DNA from: Leeuwenhoekiella polynyae
GTDB taxonomy: Bacteria > Bacteroidota > Bacteroidia > Flavobacteriales > Flavobacteriaceae
Length of the DNA: 64,000 nt
Assembly (NCBI RefSeq): GCF_042683665.1
Contig: NZ_JBHUOO010000003.1
Direction: 5' to 3' (one strand)
The notes under the pieces were generated by a model that saw only the letters and a program-made list of their open reading frames with translations, did no database searches and was not told where the DNA came from. Within the stretch, counting starts at the first letter, position 1; each line of letters starts with the position of its first letter. Both the position numbers and the translations under genes were made by a program. This document shows, piece by piece, positions 19,545 through 26,711 of the stretch.

Positions 19545-20486
19545 TTAATGTTGTTGTTTTACTTGTGCCAGCAGTTCACTTTCATAAAATGCTATTGTTT
19601 CTTTTAAACCTTCTTCTATAGAATATTTAGGTTTAAAACCTTCTTTCAGAAATTTTGCAGGGTTTGCTTGTGAATGCTTGATATCACCGGCTCTTGATTC
19701 TTTAAACTGAATTTCAGATTTAGAATTGGTGATTTTTATAATAAACTCTGCAAGTGCTATCACTGAAGTACTATTACCCAAGGCCACATTATAAACCCCT
19801 TTTCCTGTTTGTGAAGCTTTTAAATTTGCAGCAACAACATCTTTTACGTAAATAAAATCCCGTGTTTGCTTTCCGTCACCATAAATCGTTAAGGGTTTGT
19901 TTTGCAAAGCATTGATTATAAAAATGGGAACTACTGCAGCATAAGCTGATTTCGGGTTTTGGCGAGGACCAAATACGTTAAAATAACGCAAGGAAGTTGT
20001 AGGTATATTAAACTGATTGCGATACATGTCCAGATAAAATTCTCCATCAAGTTTTGTGATTGAATAGGGCGTTAACGGCTCGGGTTTCATAGTTTCCACC
20101 TTTGGAGAAACGGGATTGTCCCCATAATTAGCCGCAGAGGATGAAAGAATCACTTTACAGTTTCCTGCGTTTCGCGCTGCTTCTAAAACATTAATTGTTC
20201 CCTGTGTATTAATTGCATTACACTCTGAAATTTTATCAATAGATTCAGGAACACTTACTAATGCAGCCAAGTGAAAAATCGCAGATGCATCAGTAACCAG
20301 TTGGTTAACTTTATCGGCATCTCTTATATCACCTTGCACAAATTCTAGATTAAACGAATCAATATTTTTCTTAAATCCGGTACGTAAACTGTCTAAAACA
20401 ACAACTTTATGGCCTTCGCTTACAAGATATTCAGCAATATGACTTCCAATGAATCCGGCACCTCCGGTGATTACATATTTTTTCAT
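19545..20486 (-). CDS. NAD-dependent UDP-sugar 4-epimerase-like SDR
   Basis: 313 residues of the extended short-chain dehydrogenase fold. The NAD motif GGAGFIGSH is at the N-terminus, SSSAANYGD carries the catalytic Ser region, YSITK has the catalytic Tyr and Lys, and RYFNVFGPRQNP and DFIYVKDVV are typical of GalE/WbpP relatives. WbpP-type enzymes interconvert UDP-GlcNAc and UDP-GalNAc. That activity would connect GalNAc-derived UDP-GalNAc to the GlcNAc pool. The start overlaps the end of the kinase gene by 4 nt (ATGA), so translation is probably coupled. UDP-glucose 4-epimerase is the alternative. Confidence 0.75.
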   Translation of the reverse strand: MKKYVITGGAGFIGSHIAEYLVSEGHKVVVLDSLRTGFKKNIDSFNLEFVQGDIRDADKVNQLVTDASAIFHLAALVSVPESIDKISECNAINTQGTINVLEAARNAGNCKVILSSSAANYGDNPVSPKVETMKPEPLTPYSITKLDGEFYLDMYRNQFNIPTTSLRYFNVFGPRQNPKSAYAAVVPIFIINALQNKPLTIYGDGKQTRDFIYVKDVVAANLKASQTGKGVYNVALGNSTSVIALAEFIIKITNSKSEIQFKESRAGDIKHSQANPAKFLKEGFKPKYSIEEGLKETIAFYESELLAQVKQQH

Positions 20487-21598
20487 AGCTGTTTTACTTT
20501 TGAGATTGATTTACTCAGTTTTAAGATTTCTTCGTATTGCTCTTCAAAACTTTCTATAAGTTTAAATTGGTTTTTTGCGCGGTCTAGATTGTGTTCATCA
20601 TACGTAGTCTTGTAATACACATCGCCGGTCAAATAATCGGTTAAAAATCGTAAGCCCATTATGTAGATTATAGTTTTAGCACCTAGTGGCAAAAATTCGA
20701 TCTCTAAGGCTGACAAAGAATCTTGCAATTCTTCTAAAAACCCTTTTAGATAGGCTTCGTAGTACTTCACATTAAAGTTTACCAGACTTAAATCTTTTTG
20801 GTCTTCTTCTGCAGTATTGCAAATGGTTCTAATAGCATCTCCAAAATCGTTATGCACGATACCCGGCATTACCGTATCGGTATCAATCACGCACAAACCT
20901 TTATTGTTAGAATCAAAAAGAGCATTCGAAATTTTAGTATCGTTGTGTGTTACGCGGTTAGGTATTTTACCTTCATCTTTAAGGCACTGTAGAATCACCA
21001 TTTCTTCCTGCAATGCTTCTACTCTTAAGATTTGAGTATTAGCTTTTTTTAATCGATCTGCAGAAGCCTTTCTTTTTGCTTGCTCAAATTGCAACAGCCT
21101 TCTCTTAACGTCATGAAAACCCGGTATGATTTCTACCAATTCAGAAGCATCAAAATCACTGGTCTGACTTATAAACTTTCCAAATAATTTTCCGCCTTCA
21201 TAAGCGATCTCCTTATTAGAGACTGTATCATAAGAAATACTCTTTGAGATATAATAGGTTAAGTTCCAAAATTTACTCTCTGAGTCTTGATAATAATACG
21301 CGCCCATCTTAGTGGGTAGAAAAGTAAGTACGCGTCTGTATTTTTCTTCCGCAGTTAACCGGAATAGTTTTGAAGCCAGATGCTTACTTACTTTTACCTT
21401 ATTATTAACTAGTGCCTGTACATTATCAAAAACTTCATCATTAATACGTTGTAATACAAAATGCTGCTGTTCAGCTGTGCGTATTAAATAGGTGTCATTA
21501 ATATGACCACTAGAAAATTCCTGAATTTCAGTAATCGTGCAGTTGTGATTGAAAGCATTAAAAACTGAAGTTATTAACTCATTTGTGTTTAATCCCAT
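20483..21598 (-). CDS. N-acetylhexosamine 1-kinase-like phosphotransferase (APH fold)
   Basis: 371 residues of the aminoglycoside-phosphotransferase/NahK fold. Glycine-rich-loop equivalent FSSGHINDTYLI, nucleotide region, catalytic loop RVTHNDTKISNALF, and metal-binding CVIDTDTVMPG followed by NDFGDAIRT. In bifidobacteria NahK of this fold phosphorylates GalNAc and GlcNAc at C1. Homologues in Bacteroidota are sometimes annotated as mucin desulfatase. Its start codon lies inside the last codons of the nucleotidyltransferase gene (10-nt overlap), and the epimerase follows with a 4-nt overlap. The three enzymes thus sit in pathway order: kinase, uridylyl transfer, epimerisation. Specificity is inferred from context. 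Confidence 0.75.
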   Translation of the reverse strand: MGLNTNELITSVFNAFNHNCTITEIQEFSSGHINDTYLIRTAEQQHFVLQRINDEVFDNVQALVNNKVKVSKHLASKLFRLTAEEKYRRVLTFLPTKMGAYYYQDSESKFWNLTYYISKSISYDTVSNKEIAYEGGKLFGKFISQTSDFDASELVEIIPGFHDVKRRLLQFEQAKRKASADRLKKANTQILRVEALQEEMVILQCLKDEGKIPNRVTHNDTKISNALFDSNNKGLCVIDTDTVMPGIVHNDFGDAIRTICNTAEEDQKDLSLVNFNVKYYEAYLKGFLEELQDSLSALEIEFLPLGAKTIIYIMGLRFLTDYLTGDVYYKTTYDEHNLDRAKNQFKLIESFEEQYEEILKLSKSISKVKQL

Positions 21599-22515
21599 AA
21601 TTGTACAGGGTATACCGCATTATCTTTTAACTTTTTAATTTCCTGCTGCGCGATAGCTTTATCTTCTTTATACGTTACGCCAAACCATTTCTCTGGAGTA
21701 CTCAACACTTCGACACATACTTTATCAGCGTGTAACATGTCATTGACCACAGTAGGAATAAAAAATTCTGCTTTAATATTGCCTTTACTTTGCTCGAGAA
21801 AATCAGTAAATAGTTCCCATCCAAATTCAAAACATTTTGGTGTAAAACCCCAAAAATTCATAGACACAAACGTATTTGGATCTATAGGCTCTAACGTACC
21901 ATTTTCTTTTTCTACAAGAATTTTATCGTCTTGTTTCTCGATGTGTGTACGTTCGGTTACATCCTCTAGATAGCCTTCTTTAGAAACTTTACATTCGCCA
22001 CGAGAAACATATCCATGATCTGAAACTGTATTTTTAAGCTGAAAAGCAACCATGTTAAAATGGTATGATGTAGGATCGATTTTATTCAATGCATTAGCCA
22101 TCGTGATAAAAGACTCCCGCCCATAAAAGTCATCTGCGTTGATGATCGCAAAATTGTCTTCAACCACGTCTTTTGTTAATAAAAGTGCATGCCCGGTACC
22201 CCAAGGTTTAGTACGGTTGGGGTCTACGTAAGCATCCGGCACCCGGTCTAATTCCTGAAACACATAATCTACCGCTGCTTTTCCTTTTAACTTAGGCTCA
22301 AAAACTTCTTGAAACTCTTGTAATAAATTCTCTCTAATAATGAATACAATTTTTTTAAAACCTGCTTGAATTGCATCATAAATAGAAAAATCGATAATTG
22401 TATCCCCCTGAGGTGAAAATGTATCTAGTTGCTTTAAACCTCCATAACGACTCCCTATTCCTGCAGCAAGTATAACAAGTGCAGGGCCGTGTGCATTTTT
22501 TTTATCTGTTTTCAT
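21589..22515 (-). CDS. Sugar-1-phosphate nucleotidyltransferase
   Basis: 308 residues. The NTP-transferase signature LAAGIGSRYGGLKQ opens the protein, INADDFYG supplies the metal-binding Asp pair, and the central sheet contains MNFWGFTPKCFE. The family joins a sugar-1-phosphate to UTP or another NTP and can also run backwards. Together with the kinase and epimerase, conversion of GalNAc-1-P or GlcNAc-1-P to the UDP-sugar is the likely role. First gene of the operon. Its 5' flank, shared with lacI, contains two operator-like palindromes. The nucleotide used cannot be told from sequence. Confidence 0.75.
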   Translation of the reverse strand: MKTDKKNAHGPALVILAAGIGSRYGGLKQLDTFSPQGDTIIDFSIYDAIQAGFKKIVFIIRENLLQEFQEVFEPKLKGKAAVDYVFQELDRVPDAYVDPNRTKPWGTGHALLLTKDVVEDNFAIINADDFYGRESFITMANALNKIDPTSYHFNMVAFQLKNTVSDHGYVSRGECKVSKEGYLEDVTERTHIEKQDDKILVEKENGTLEPIDPNTFVSMNFWGFTPKCFEFGWELFTDFLEQSKGNIKAEFFIPTVVNDMLHADKVCVEVLSTPEKWFGVTYKEDKAIAQQEIKKLKDNAVYPVQLWD

Positions 22516-22636
22516 TTAAATATTTAAAAATCAAGTATTTATATATTGTTTAATTTGTTTTGATACTTATTTTAATTCTTAATTATGGTACAATTTATCT
22601 AAAAATAATAGGATAAAAAAGCATTTTAGTAGAAAA

Positions 22637-22650
22637 TGTGCTCGAACACA
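22637..22650. promoter_or_regulatory. LacI-type operator, site 3
   Basis: TGTGCTCGAACACA, a close inverted copy of site 2, in the intergenic region between the nucleotidyltransferase gene (leftward) and lacI (rightward). One mismatched pair in the 14-bp core. Centre-to-centre distance to site 4 is 22 bp, about two helical turns, so two dimers could sit on the same DNA face. Confidence 0.6.
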
Positions 22651-22658
22651 CTAAATTA

Positions 22659-22672
22659 TGTTATCGAACACA
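22659..22672. promoter_or_regulatory. LacI-type operator, site 4
   Basis: TGTTATCGAACACA, weaker symmetry than the other sites but the same TGT..TCGA.CACA frame. It lies 41 nt before the lacI start and next to its candidate promoter, which would allow autoregulation. Confidence 0.5.
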
Positions 22673-22700
22673 ATTGTAAATTTTAATTACTGAAGATTAC

Positions 22701-22708
22701 TATCTTTG
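22701..22708 (+). promoter_or_regulatory. -7 box of the lacI promoter
   Basis: TATCTTTG matches TAnnTTTG exactly and ends only 5 nt before the lacI start codon at 22714. Transcription would then begin at or very near the ATG, giving a leaderless or very short-leader mRNA. No clear -33 box at the usual distance was found; the nearest ATTG ends 24 nt upstream. Confidence 0.45.
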
Positions 22709-22713
22709 TCCAG

Positions 22714-23763
22714 ATGAAAAAAAACTACACCATTAAAGATATTGCTGAGTTAGCAGGTGTTTCTAAAGGCACTGTTGATCGCGTAATGCATAAGCGTGGA
22801 AAAGTTTCTTCTAAAGCTTTAGAAAAAGTAAATAAGGTACTTGATAAAATTGAATATAAGCCCAATCCCATAGCAAAGAGCCTTAAGAACAATAAGGTCT
22901 ATAACATTGCTATTTTATTACCAGATGCTAATGAAGACCCTTATTGGTTACCTTGCTATGAAGCGATAGATCAAATTGAAAATGAATTTAGCCACTTCGG
23001 TATAAAAATTAATAAAGGCTTATTTAAACCTTATTCAACAAAATCCTTTAAAAAAGCTGCAGAATTAGTCATATCCAAAAAACCTGATGCTCTACTGATG
23101 GTTCCCTTGTTTAACAAGGAAGCAGAAATCATTGCTGAAAAATGCTTAGAAGCAAGTATTAAAATAGCTACTTTCAATAACTATATTAAAGACCATAAAG
23201 TTAATCTGGAGATTGGCCAGAATCTATTTCAAAGTGGTCGAGTCGCGGCAAAGCTTTTTAATATGTTGTTTGGTAAAAAAGCTTCCTTAGCAGTTTTGCA
23301 TATCGATGAAGCTTTCCAGAATGCTTCACATATGCAGGAGAAAGAACGCGGATTTAAAGATTATTATACACAAAAAGAGGATTTAGACTATTCAATAACA
23401 GTTTATAATCTGAATAAAAACTCTAAAATCTCACTTGAAGAAAATATAGAGAGCTTTTTAAAAACTGTTCATGAGGTTGATGGTATATTTATCACAACTT
23501 CTAAGTCCTACCTTTTAGCGAATCCTATTTCATCTTATTTACCCAATAGTATTATAATAGGTTATGATTTAGTTGCAGAAAACATCAAATTTTTAAAAGA
23601 AGATAAGATTGCATTTCTAATACATCAAGATCCTAAGAAGCAAGTATATTTAAGCTTAACAAGGCTCATTGAATTTTTCTTATTCGACAAAGCTTTTCAA
23701 GAATCGGTAACGCTTCCTATTGATATTATCAATACAGAAAATTATCAACAATATTTAGACTAA
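22714..23763 (+). CDS. LacI-family transcriptional regulator
   Basis: 349 residues. An N-terminal LacI helix-turn-helix (TIKDIAELAGVSKGTVDRVM) and hinge (YKPNPIAKSLK) are followed by a periplasmic-binding-protein-like sensor domain with IAILLPDANEDPYW and a late IIGYDLVAENI. It is divergent from the hexosamine operon. The four TGTKNTCGARCACA sites flanking that operon and the susC operon are its probable operators. It may respond to an amino sugar or its phosphate. The stop overlaps the stop of the convergent CBM9-like gene by 3 nt. Confidence 0.88.
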   Translation: MKKNYTIKDIAELAGVSKGTVDRVMHKRGKVSSKALEKVNKVLDKIEYKPNPIAKSLKNNKVYNIAILLPDANEDPYWLPCYEAIDQIENEFSHFGIKINKGLFKPYSTKSFKKAAELVISKKPDALLMVPLFNKEAEIIAEKCLEASIKIATFNNYIKDHKVNLEIGQNLFQSGRVAAKLFNMLFGKKASLAVLHIDEAFQNASHMQEKERGFKDYYTQKEDLDYSITVYNLNKNSKISLEENIESFLKTVHEVDGIFITTSKSYLLANPISSYLPNSIIIGYDLVAENIKFLKEDKIAFLIHQDPKKQVYLSLTRLIEFFLFDKAFQESVTLPIDIINTENYQQYLD

Positions 23764-24425
23764 AATTCAAATCTGAATACTCCAAAAGATTCTGGAATAT
23801 GAAAGTCGGGCTCAGGGGTTTTAGGGTCTACCCAGGTTATCCAGGTTGGATGGTTATGACCGGCATCGTCTGTCTTGTATTTTGCGCGATAGACACCTAT
23901 TTCCATAAAAGTGCCTTCGGAATCTTTCTTGAGTAACTGGAGTTCTTCTAAAGATTGAAGACTAATTCTTCCTTCCACTGAAAAGCTATCGTTTAGAATT
24001 TCAGATCTCACTTCAAGCTCCCCTTCTGGCCAATTCCAGCTTAGATCAAAATCGCGATTAGGCATCGCTTTAAAATCCATAATGCGAGGCTTTGTATCCA
24101 TTTCCAGACAATAATACGGACTCATTTTTGAATCAGCTCTTATAAAAAGCTCCACCCGATCAGATTCTGCAATGCTGGCTTTACTGTCATCTTTCAGTTC
24201 AGTGAATACGGCACCATCTCGCACCTTAAAACTAAAATAAAAGAATTCTGAATCGTATAAGGCTCTGAAAACAATAGGTCTTATAGACGCTGTATCCCAA
24301 GGTGAAACAAAATCTTCTAGCTTGTTTGCAACAGACCATTGTGTAGCATCACATTTCCCGGTAATTGCTAACGGCTGAGACGCAATATGCTTGACTTTAT
24401 ATTCTGAATTATTCATCATTTCCAT
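23760..24425 (-). CDS. CBM9/DOMON-like carbohydrate-binding protein
   Basis: 221 residues with no signal peptide. The pattern fits the carbohydrate-binding family 9-like fold: LYDSEFFYFSFKVRDG, SDRVELFIRADSKMSPYYCLE, EGRISLQSLEEL, TWITWVDPKTPEPDFHIPESFG. Such proteins bind sugars or occur in PULs without catalytic function. Lack of an export signal is unusual, unless another start is used. It is convergent with lacI and borders the decayed region that starts at 24426. Confidence 0.7.
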   Translation of the reverse strand: MEMMNNSEYKVKHIASQPLAITGKCDATQWSVANKLEDFVSPWDTASIRPIVFRALYDSEFFYFSFKVRDGAVFTELKDDSKASIAESDRVELFIRADSKMSPYYCLEMDTKPRIMDFKAMPNRDFDLSWNWPEGELEVRSEILNDSFSVEGRISLQSLEELQLLKKDSEGTFMEIGVYRAKYKTDDAGHNHPTWITWVDPKTPEPDFHIPESFGVFRFEF

Positions 24426-25098
24426 TAATTAAAATAGTGAAATTACCCATTTATAAATTAAAAAATTTGGAAACAACAAAGTTCTAAAAGAATTAGGTGA
24501 GCTCTGCGGGATTCAAACCCGTTTAACGTCTTACGGTCTCCAGACACAGCTTTGCCGCAGAGGCTATGCTTCAAGATGTGCCGTTGCAAGCAATATCGGA
24601 GATGCTAGGGCAGACTAATTTAATGACTACCAAATTTATTTAACCCATACCCAGTACGGTTTTAGACGGTTATAATGAACGCATCGTGATGATTTGATTG
24701 CTGATTAGAGATACCAGACTTCTTAGATAAGGTCGAGTGCAACCACACTCCAACCACAGCTTACCACACTTTTTGTGGGTGAATGTGGGTTCATAATGGT
24801 AAAAATGTTGAAGCATATAGTGGTTTTCTGGCTTCGAGATGGTTGTTGCAGAGCCGGTGTATGAGAGAACAGGTTAGCGTAAAAGACAGGTCAAATTCAC
24901 CTCTAAAGTAGGGCAACTCCCAGGCAAAGGCATAGCAAAGCCTAGGATAGTGTATGAAGAGTGTATGAAAACGGCATTTTAAATCCTTGAATTTAAGAAT
25001 TCATTAACATAGTTTCTGTTCCCGCAATTGGATGGATATGAAGCGATGCATGTACACCGAATTTCAGGGAGAGATCGTTTTAAATCGGCCTTCGGTTT
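24426..25098. other. Decayed intergenic region
   Basis: 673 bp without an intact gene. It contains the integrase remnant at 24527-24643. The rest (for example the segments rich in ACCACA/TGTGGG around 24745-24795) has no frame I can identify. It probably represents scars of an old mobile element together with the truncated DUF2254 gene that follows. Confidence 0.5.
24527..24643 (+). pseudogene. Tyrosine recombinase (integrase) C-terminal remnant
   Basis: A 38-codon frame reads LTVSRHSFAAEAMLQDVPLQ and continues AISEMLGQTNLMTTKFI before a stop. The RHSFA box with catalytic Arg and His, then a G/DV...I...LGQTN...TT segment, are the signature of the C-terminal catalytic part of phage-type integrases. 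The expected Tyr after TTK is replaced by Phe, so this could not cleave DNA. An in-frame stop lies just before it and the rest of the gene is missing. Confidence 0.75.
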
Positions 25099-25971
25099 TC
25101 AATCCGCTAAGTCGTTGCGGTGTTTTATATGCTGTAAATAATCCATCAGAAGAGGATCGTCTTTTAAATACGGTTCCAGTTCTGTAAAGCAGTACTTCAG
25201 CAATTTCTGTTGCGATACCAGGCTACGGGTGACCTCCTGAGATATTTTTAGGGTATCGTAAGCATAATAGGGATAGGCATTGCGTAACTCCAGAAGCTGC
25301 GCAAAGTAATCCAGAGCCGATTTAGCAGTTCCCGGATCGTTAATGGCCGGGGACATGGCTTTTACCGCCACTTCCACCAGATGTTTAAATCCGGTTTCGG
25401 GAACGCTTAAAGGCACCTCGTGATCTACCGCAAAATATCCGGAAAGCTGCTGCAATACTTCCCTGGAAAGATCGCCCTTATAGGTAAACAGCACCTCCTC
25501 CCGGTTTATAAACTGACCCGGGAAGGGGAGCAAGCAGAGTTCAATGCTTTCCTTTTGACAAAAAGTGAGGAGTTTATCAAATTCCGGCTGATGCAGATAG
25601 CCTGCCTTCCCTAAAGAAAACCTGTTTTTATAGGGAGCGTCTCCTGCGGGAATGCGAAAATCCCGGTGGATCTCGTGCTGCTTCAACATGTTTTTTTCGG
25701 TACGTATAAATACCTGACTTAGTACATAATTGATGTGAATACTTTGGGAAACCGTATGTATAAAGTAGATAAACAAAAAAACACAAATAATGGCAAAAAA
25801 CACACCCAGACTCGCTGCCAGTTTGGGAAAGCTGTCGGTATGGGCACTGGCGATGGGGATCGCCAGGATCAAGGCGTAAATGATGGTACCCGAACTGAAA
25901 CCCAGAACCAGCTGATGGTGCTTTTCAGCAAGTAGCAGGGGAATAAGGCGTGGGGAATAATTGCTAAGTTA
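25099..25971 (-). pseudogene. 5'-truncated DUF2254 membrane protein gene
   Basis: A 257-codon frame can start at TTG 25872, but recognisable coding continues upstream in frame (SPRLIPLLLAEKHHQLVLGF, then SSGTIIYALIL) to a stop near 25970. DUF2254 proteins are normally over 400 residues with several N-terminal membrane segments. Here the N-terminal third is absent and the homology begins abruptly at the SPRL motif. The remaining part keeps one membrane helix and the soluble domain (KHLVEVAVKAMSPAINDPGTA). The stretch is visibly richer in G+C than its neighbours, suggesting acquisition before truncation. Confidence 0.7.
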
Positions 25972-26093
25972 ACAACTTGCAATAATATTCATTCAACTCT
26001 ATGTCCAGTCTAATGTAATAATTCCACTCTAAGAAAGAGGGCTTTAAAGAACGAGTAACATTAATTTTATATATAATTGCAGTATCTTTTAAA

Positions 26094-26139
26094 GTGGCAC
26101 TGTTTGACCGAAGCAGGTGGCACCATTACTCCGAAATAG
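26094..26139. repeat. Two tandem 23-bp repeats, IS-end-like
   Basis: Two adjacent units both begin GTGGCAC and share the downstream block CCGAA and a final AG at the same spacing (26094-26116 and 26117-26139). Multiple short direct repeats of this kind are found at the ends of IS21-family elements. No transposase is present, so this would be a leftover end. The assignment is tentative. Confidence 0.35.
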
Positions 26140-26288
26140 CCATCGCCGCTGATTGCTATGAGATACCTTCAGTAAAATAAGAATTCTCCTTATTTAATCG
26201 AAATATGTTAAAAACATTAAATTTTCAACCTGCGTGCAAATAAAAAGGGTTTCCAGAGTAAAACTCTGGAAACCCTTGTAAACACTAG

Positions 26289-26362
26289 TGGAGAAGATGG
26301 GATTCGAACCCACGACCTCTTGACTGCCAGTCAAGCACTCTAGCCAACTGAGCTACATCCCC
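26289..26362 (-). tRNA. tRNA-Ala (anticodon GGC)
   Basis: A 74-nt cloverleaf on the minus strand beginning GGGGATGTAGCTCAG. Anticodon stem CTTGA/TCAAG with loop CTGGCAG gives anticodon GGC. T arm has TTCGAAT. The acceptor contains G3-U70, the alanine identity pair; position 6-67 is a U-U mismatch. CCA is not encoded. The first ten bases overlap the end of the GIY-YIG gene, whose TAG stop is tRNA positions 8-10. A displaced copy of the 5' end lies at 26647-26671. Confidence 0.92.
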
Positions 26363-26592
26363 ATTTTCTTACGCCAGCGTCTTCCTGCGGCACTTTTCAG
26401 ATATTTTTCACGATTACGTGCTTCAACCTGAGTTTCTTTATCTTCAGAGTAAATGATTTCCCAAGGCCTGTAAGGCTTTGTAGAAGTCACACTTCCTCGA
26501 TTGTGTTGTGCAAGTCTGGAATCTAAATCCTTTGTAAAACCTACATAATTTCTTCCAGTACTCAAACTTTTCAAAATATATACAAAATACAC
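26353..26592 (-). CDS. Small GIY-YIG endonuclease
   Basis: 79 residues, a complete single-domain GIY-YIG protein: VYI at 4-6, YVG at 16-18, catalytic Arg26 (DLDSRLAQHN), His30, Tyr48, and metal-binding Glu62 (REKYLKS). The start is GTG at 26592; the codon frame upstream is closed by TGA two codons before. The last residues (MGM) and the stop TAG are encoded by the 5' end of tRNA-Ala. Stand-alone proteins of this type belong to the UvrC/homing-endonuclease nuclease fold and are common in flavobacteria. The role is unknown. Direct repeats around the gene suggest it may drive its own insertion. Confidence 0.85.
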   Translation of the reverse strand: MYFVYILKSLSTGRNYVGFTKDLDSRLAQHNRGSVTSTKPYRPWEIIYSEDKETQVEARNREKYLKSAAGRRWRKKMGM

Positions 26593-26613
26593 TACCAGTC
26601 AAATTTTGCACTC

Positions 26614-26646
26614 CCCGCCCGTACCGAAAAGGTACGTTCGGGCGGG
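26614..26646. repeat. REP-like GC-rich hairpin
   Basis: Arms CCCGCCCG and CGGGCGGG, with an inner stem TACC/GGTA, a GAAAA loop and a 4-nt asymmetric bulge. It is far richer in G+C than its surroundings. It lies between the tRNA-Ala fragment and the GIY-YIG gene, so it may be the recognition or terminal structure of the element, or an unrelated palindromic repeat. Confidence 0.6.
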
Positions 26647-26680
26647 TAGCAAACTGAGCTACATCCCCATTATTACGGAG

Positions 26681-26688
26681 CAAATATA
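26681..26688 (-). promoter_or_regulatory. -7 box, original tRNA-Ala promoter
   Basis: TATATTTG on the minus strand, a perfect TAnnTTTG match, 12 nt before the displaced tRNA 5' fragment. If active, its transcript would run through the fragment, hairpin, GIY-YIG gene and intact tRNA. The -33 region is poor. Confidence 0.45.
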
Positions 26689-26711
26689 AATCAAATTGCT
26701 TTTATAACAGG

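Larger units (their letters stand above)
26341..26671 (-). mobile_element. Putative tRNA-Ala-targeted GIY-YIG mini-element
   Basis: Two 25-bp direct repeats (26341-26365 and 26647-26671, one mismatch) are both the 5' end of tRNA-Ala plus three upstream bases. Between them, read on the minus strand, lie a 33-bp GC-rich hairpin (26614-26646) and a complete GIY-YIG nuclease gene. The period is 306 bp. The downstream copy belongs to the intact tRNA. The upstream copy is a cut-off fragment that has lost G18 of the D loop. A perfect -7 box lies just upstream of the fragment. The simplest reading is insertion of a nuclease-bearing unit into the tRNA gene with regeneration of the tRNA. No such element has been demonstrated here; it is inferred from the layout. 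Confidence 0.55.

Noticed and set aside
22516..22636. A promoter for the leftward hexosamine operon
   Set aside because: Several TAAATTG- or TACTTG-like boxes exist but none matches TAnnTTTG with a suitable -33 partner, so no position is claimed.
24495..24520. A T-arm-like piece (CGGGATTCAAACCCG) that could be a broken tRNA
   Set aside because: On either strand the invariant T-loop bases are wrong and no acceptor or anticodon stem can be formed, so it is not called a tRNA remnant.
26444..26683. 79-codon minus-strand frame overlapping the GIY-YIG gene
   Set aside because: It is an out-of-frame reading of the GIY-YIG gene, hairpin and tRNA fragment. The other frame has all nuclease motifs.
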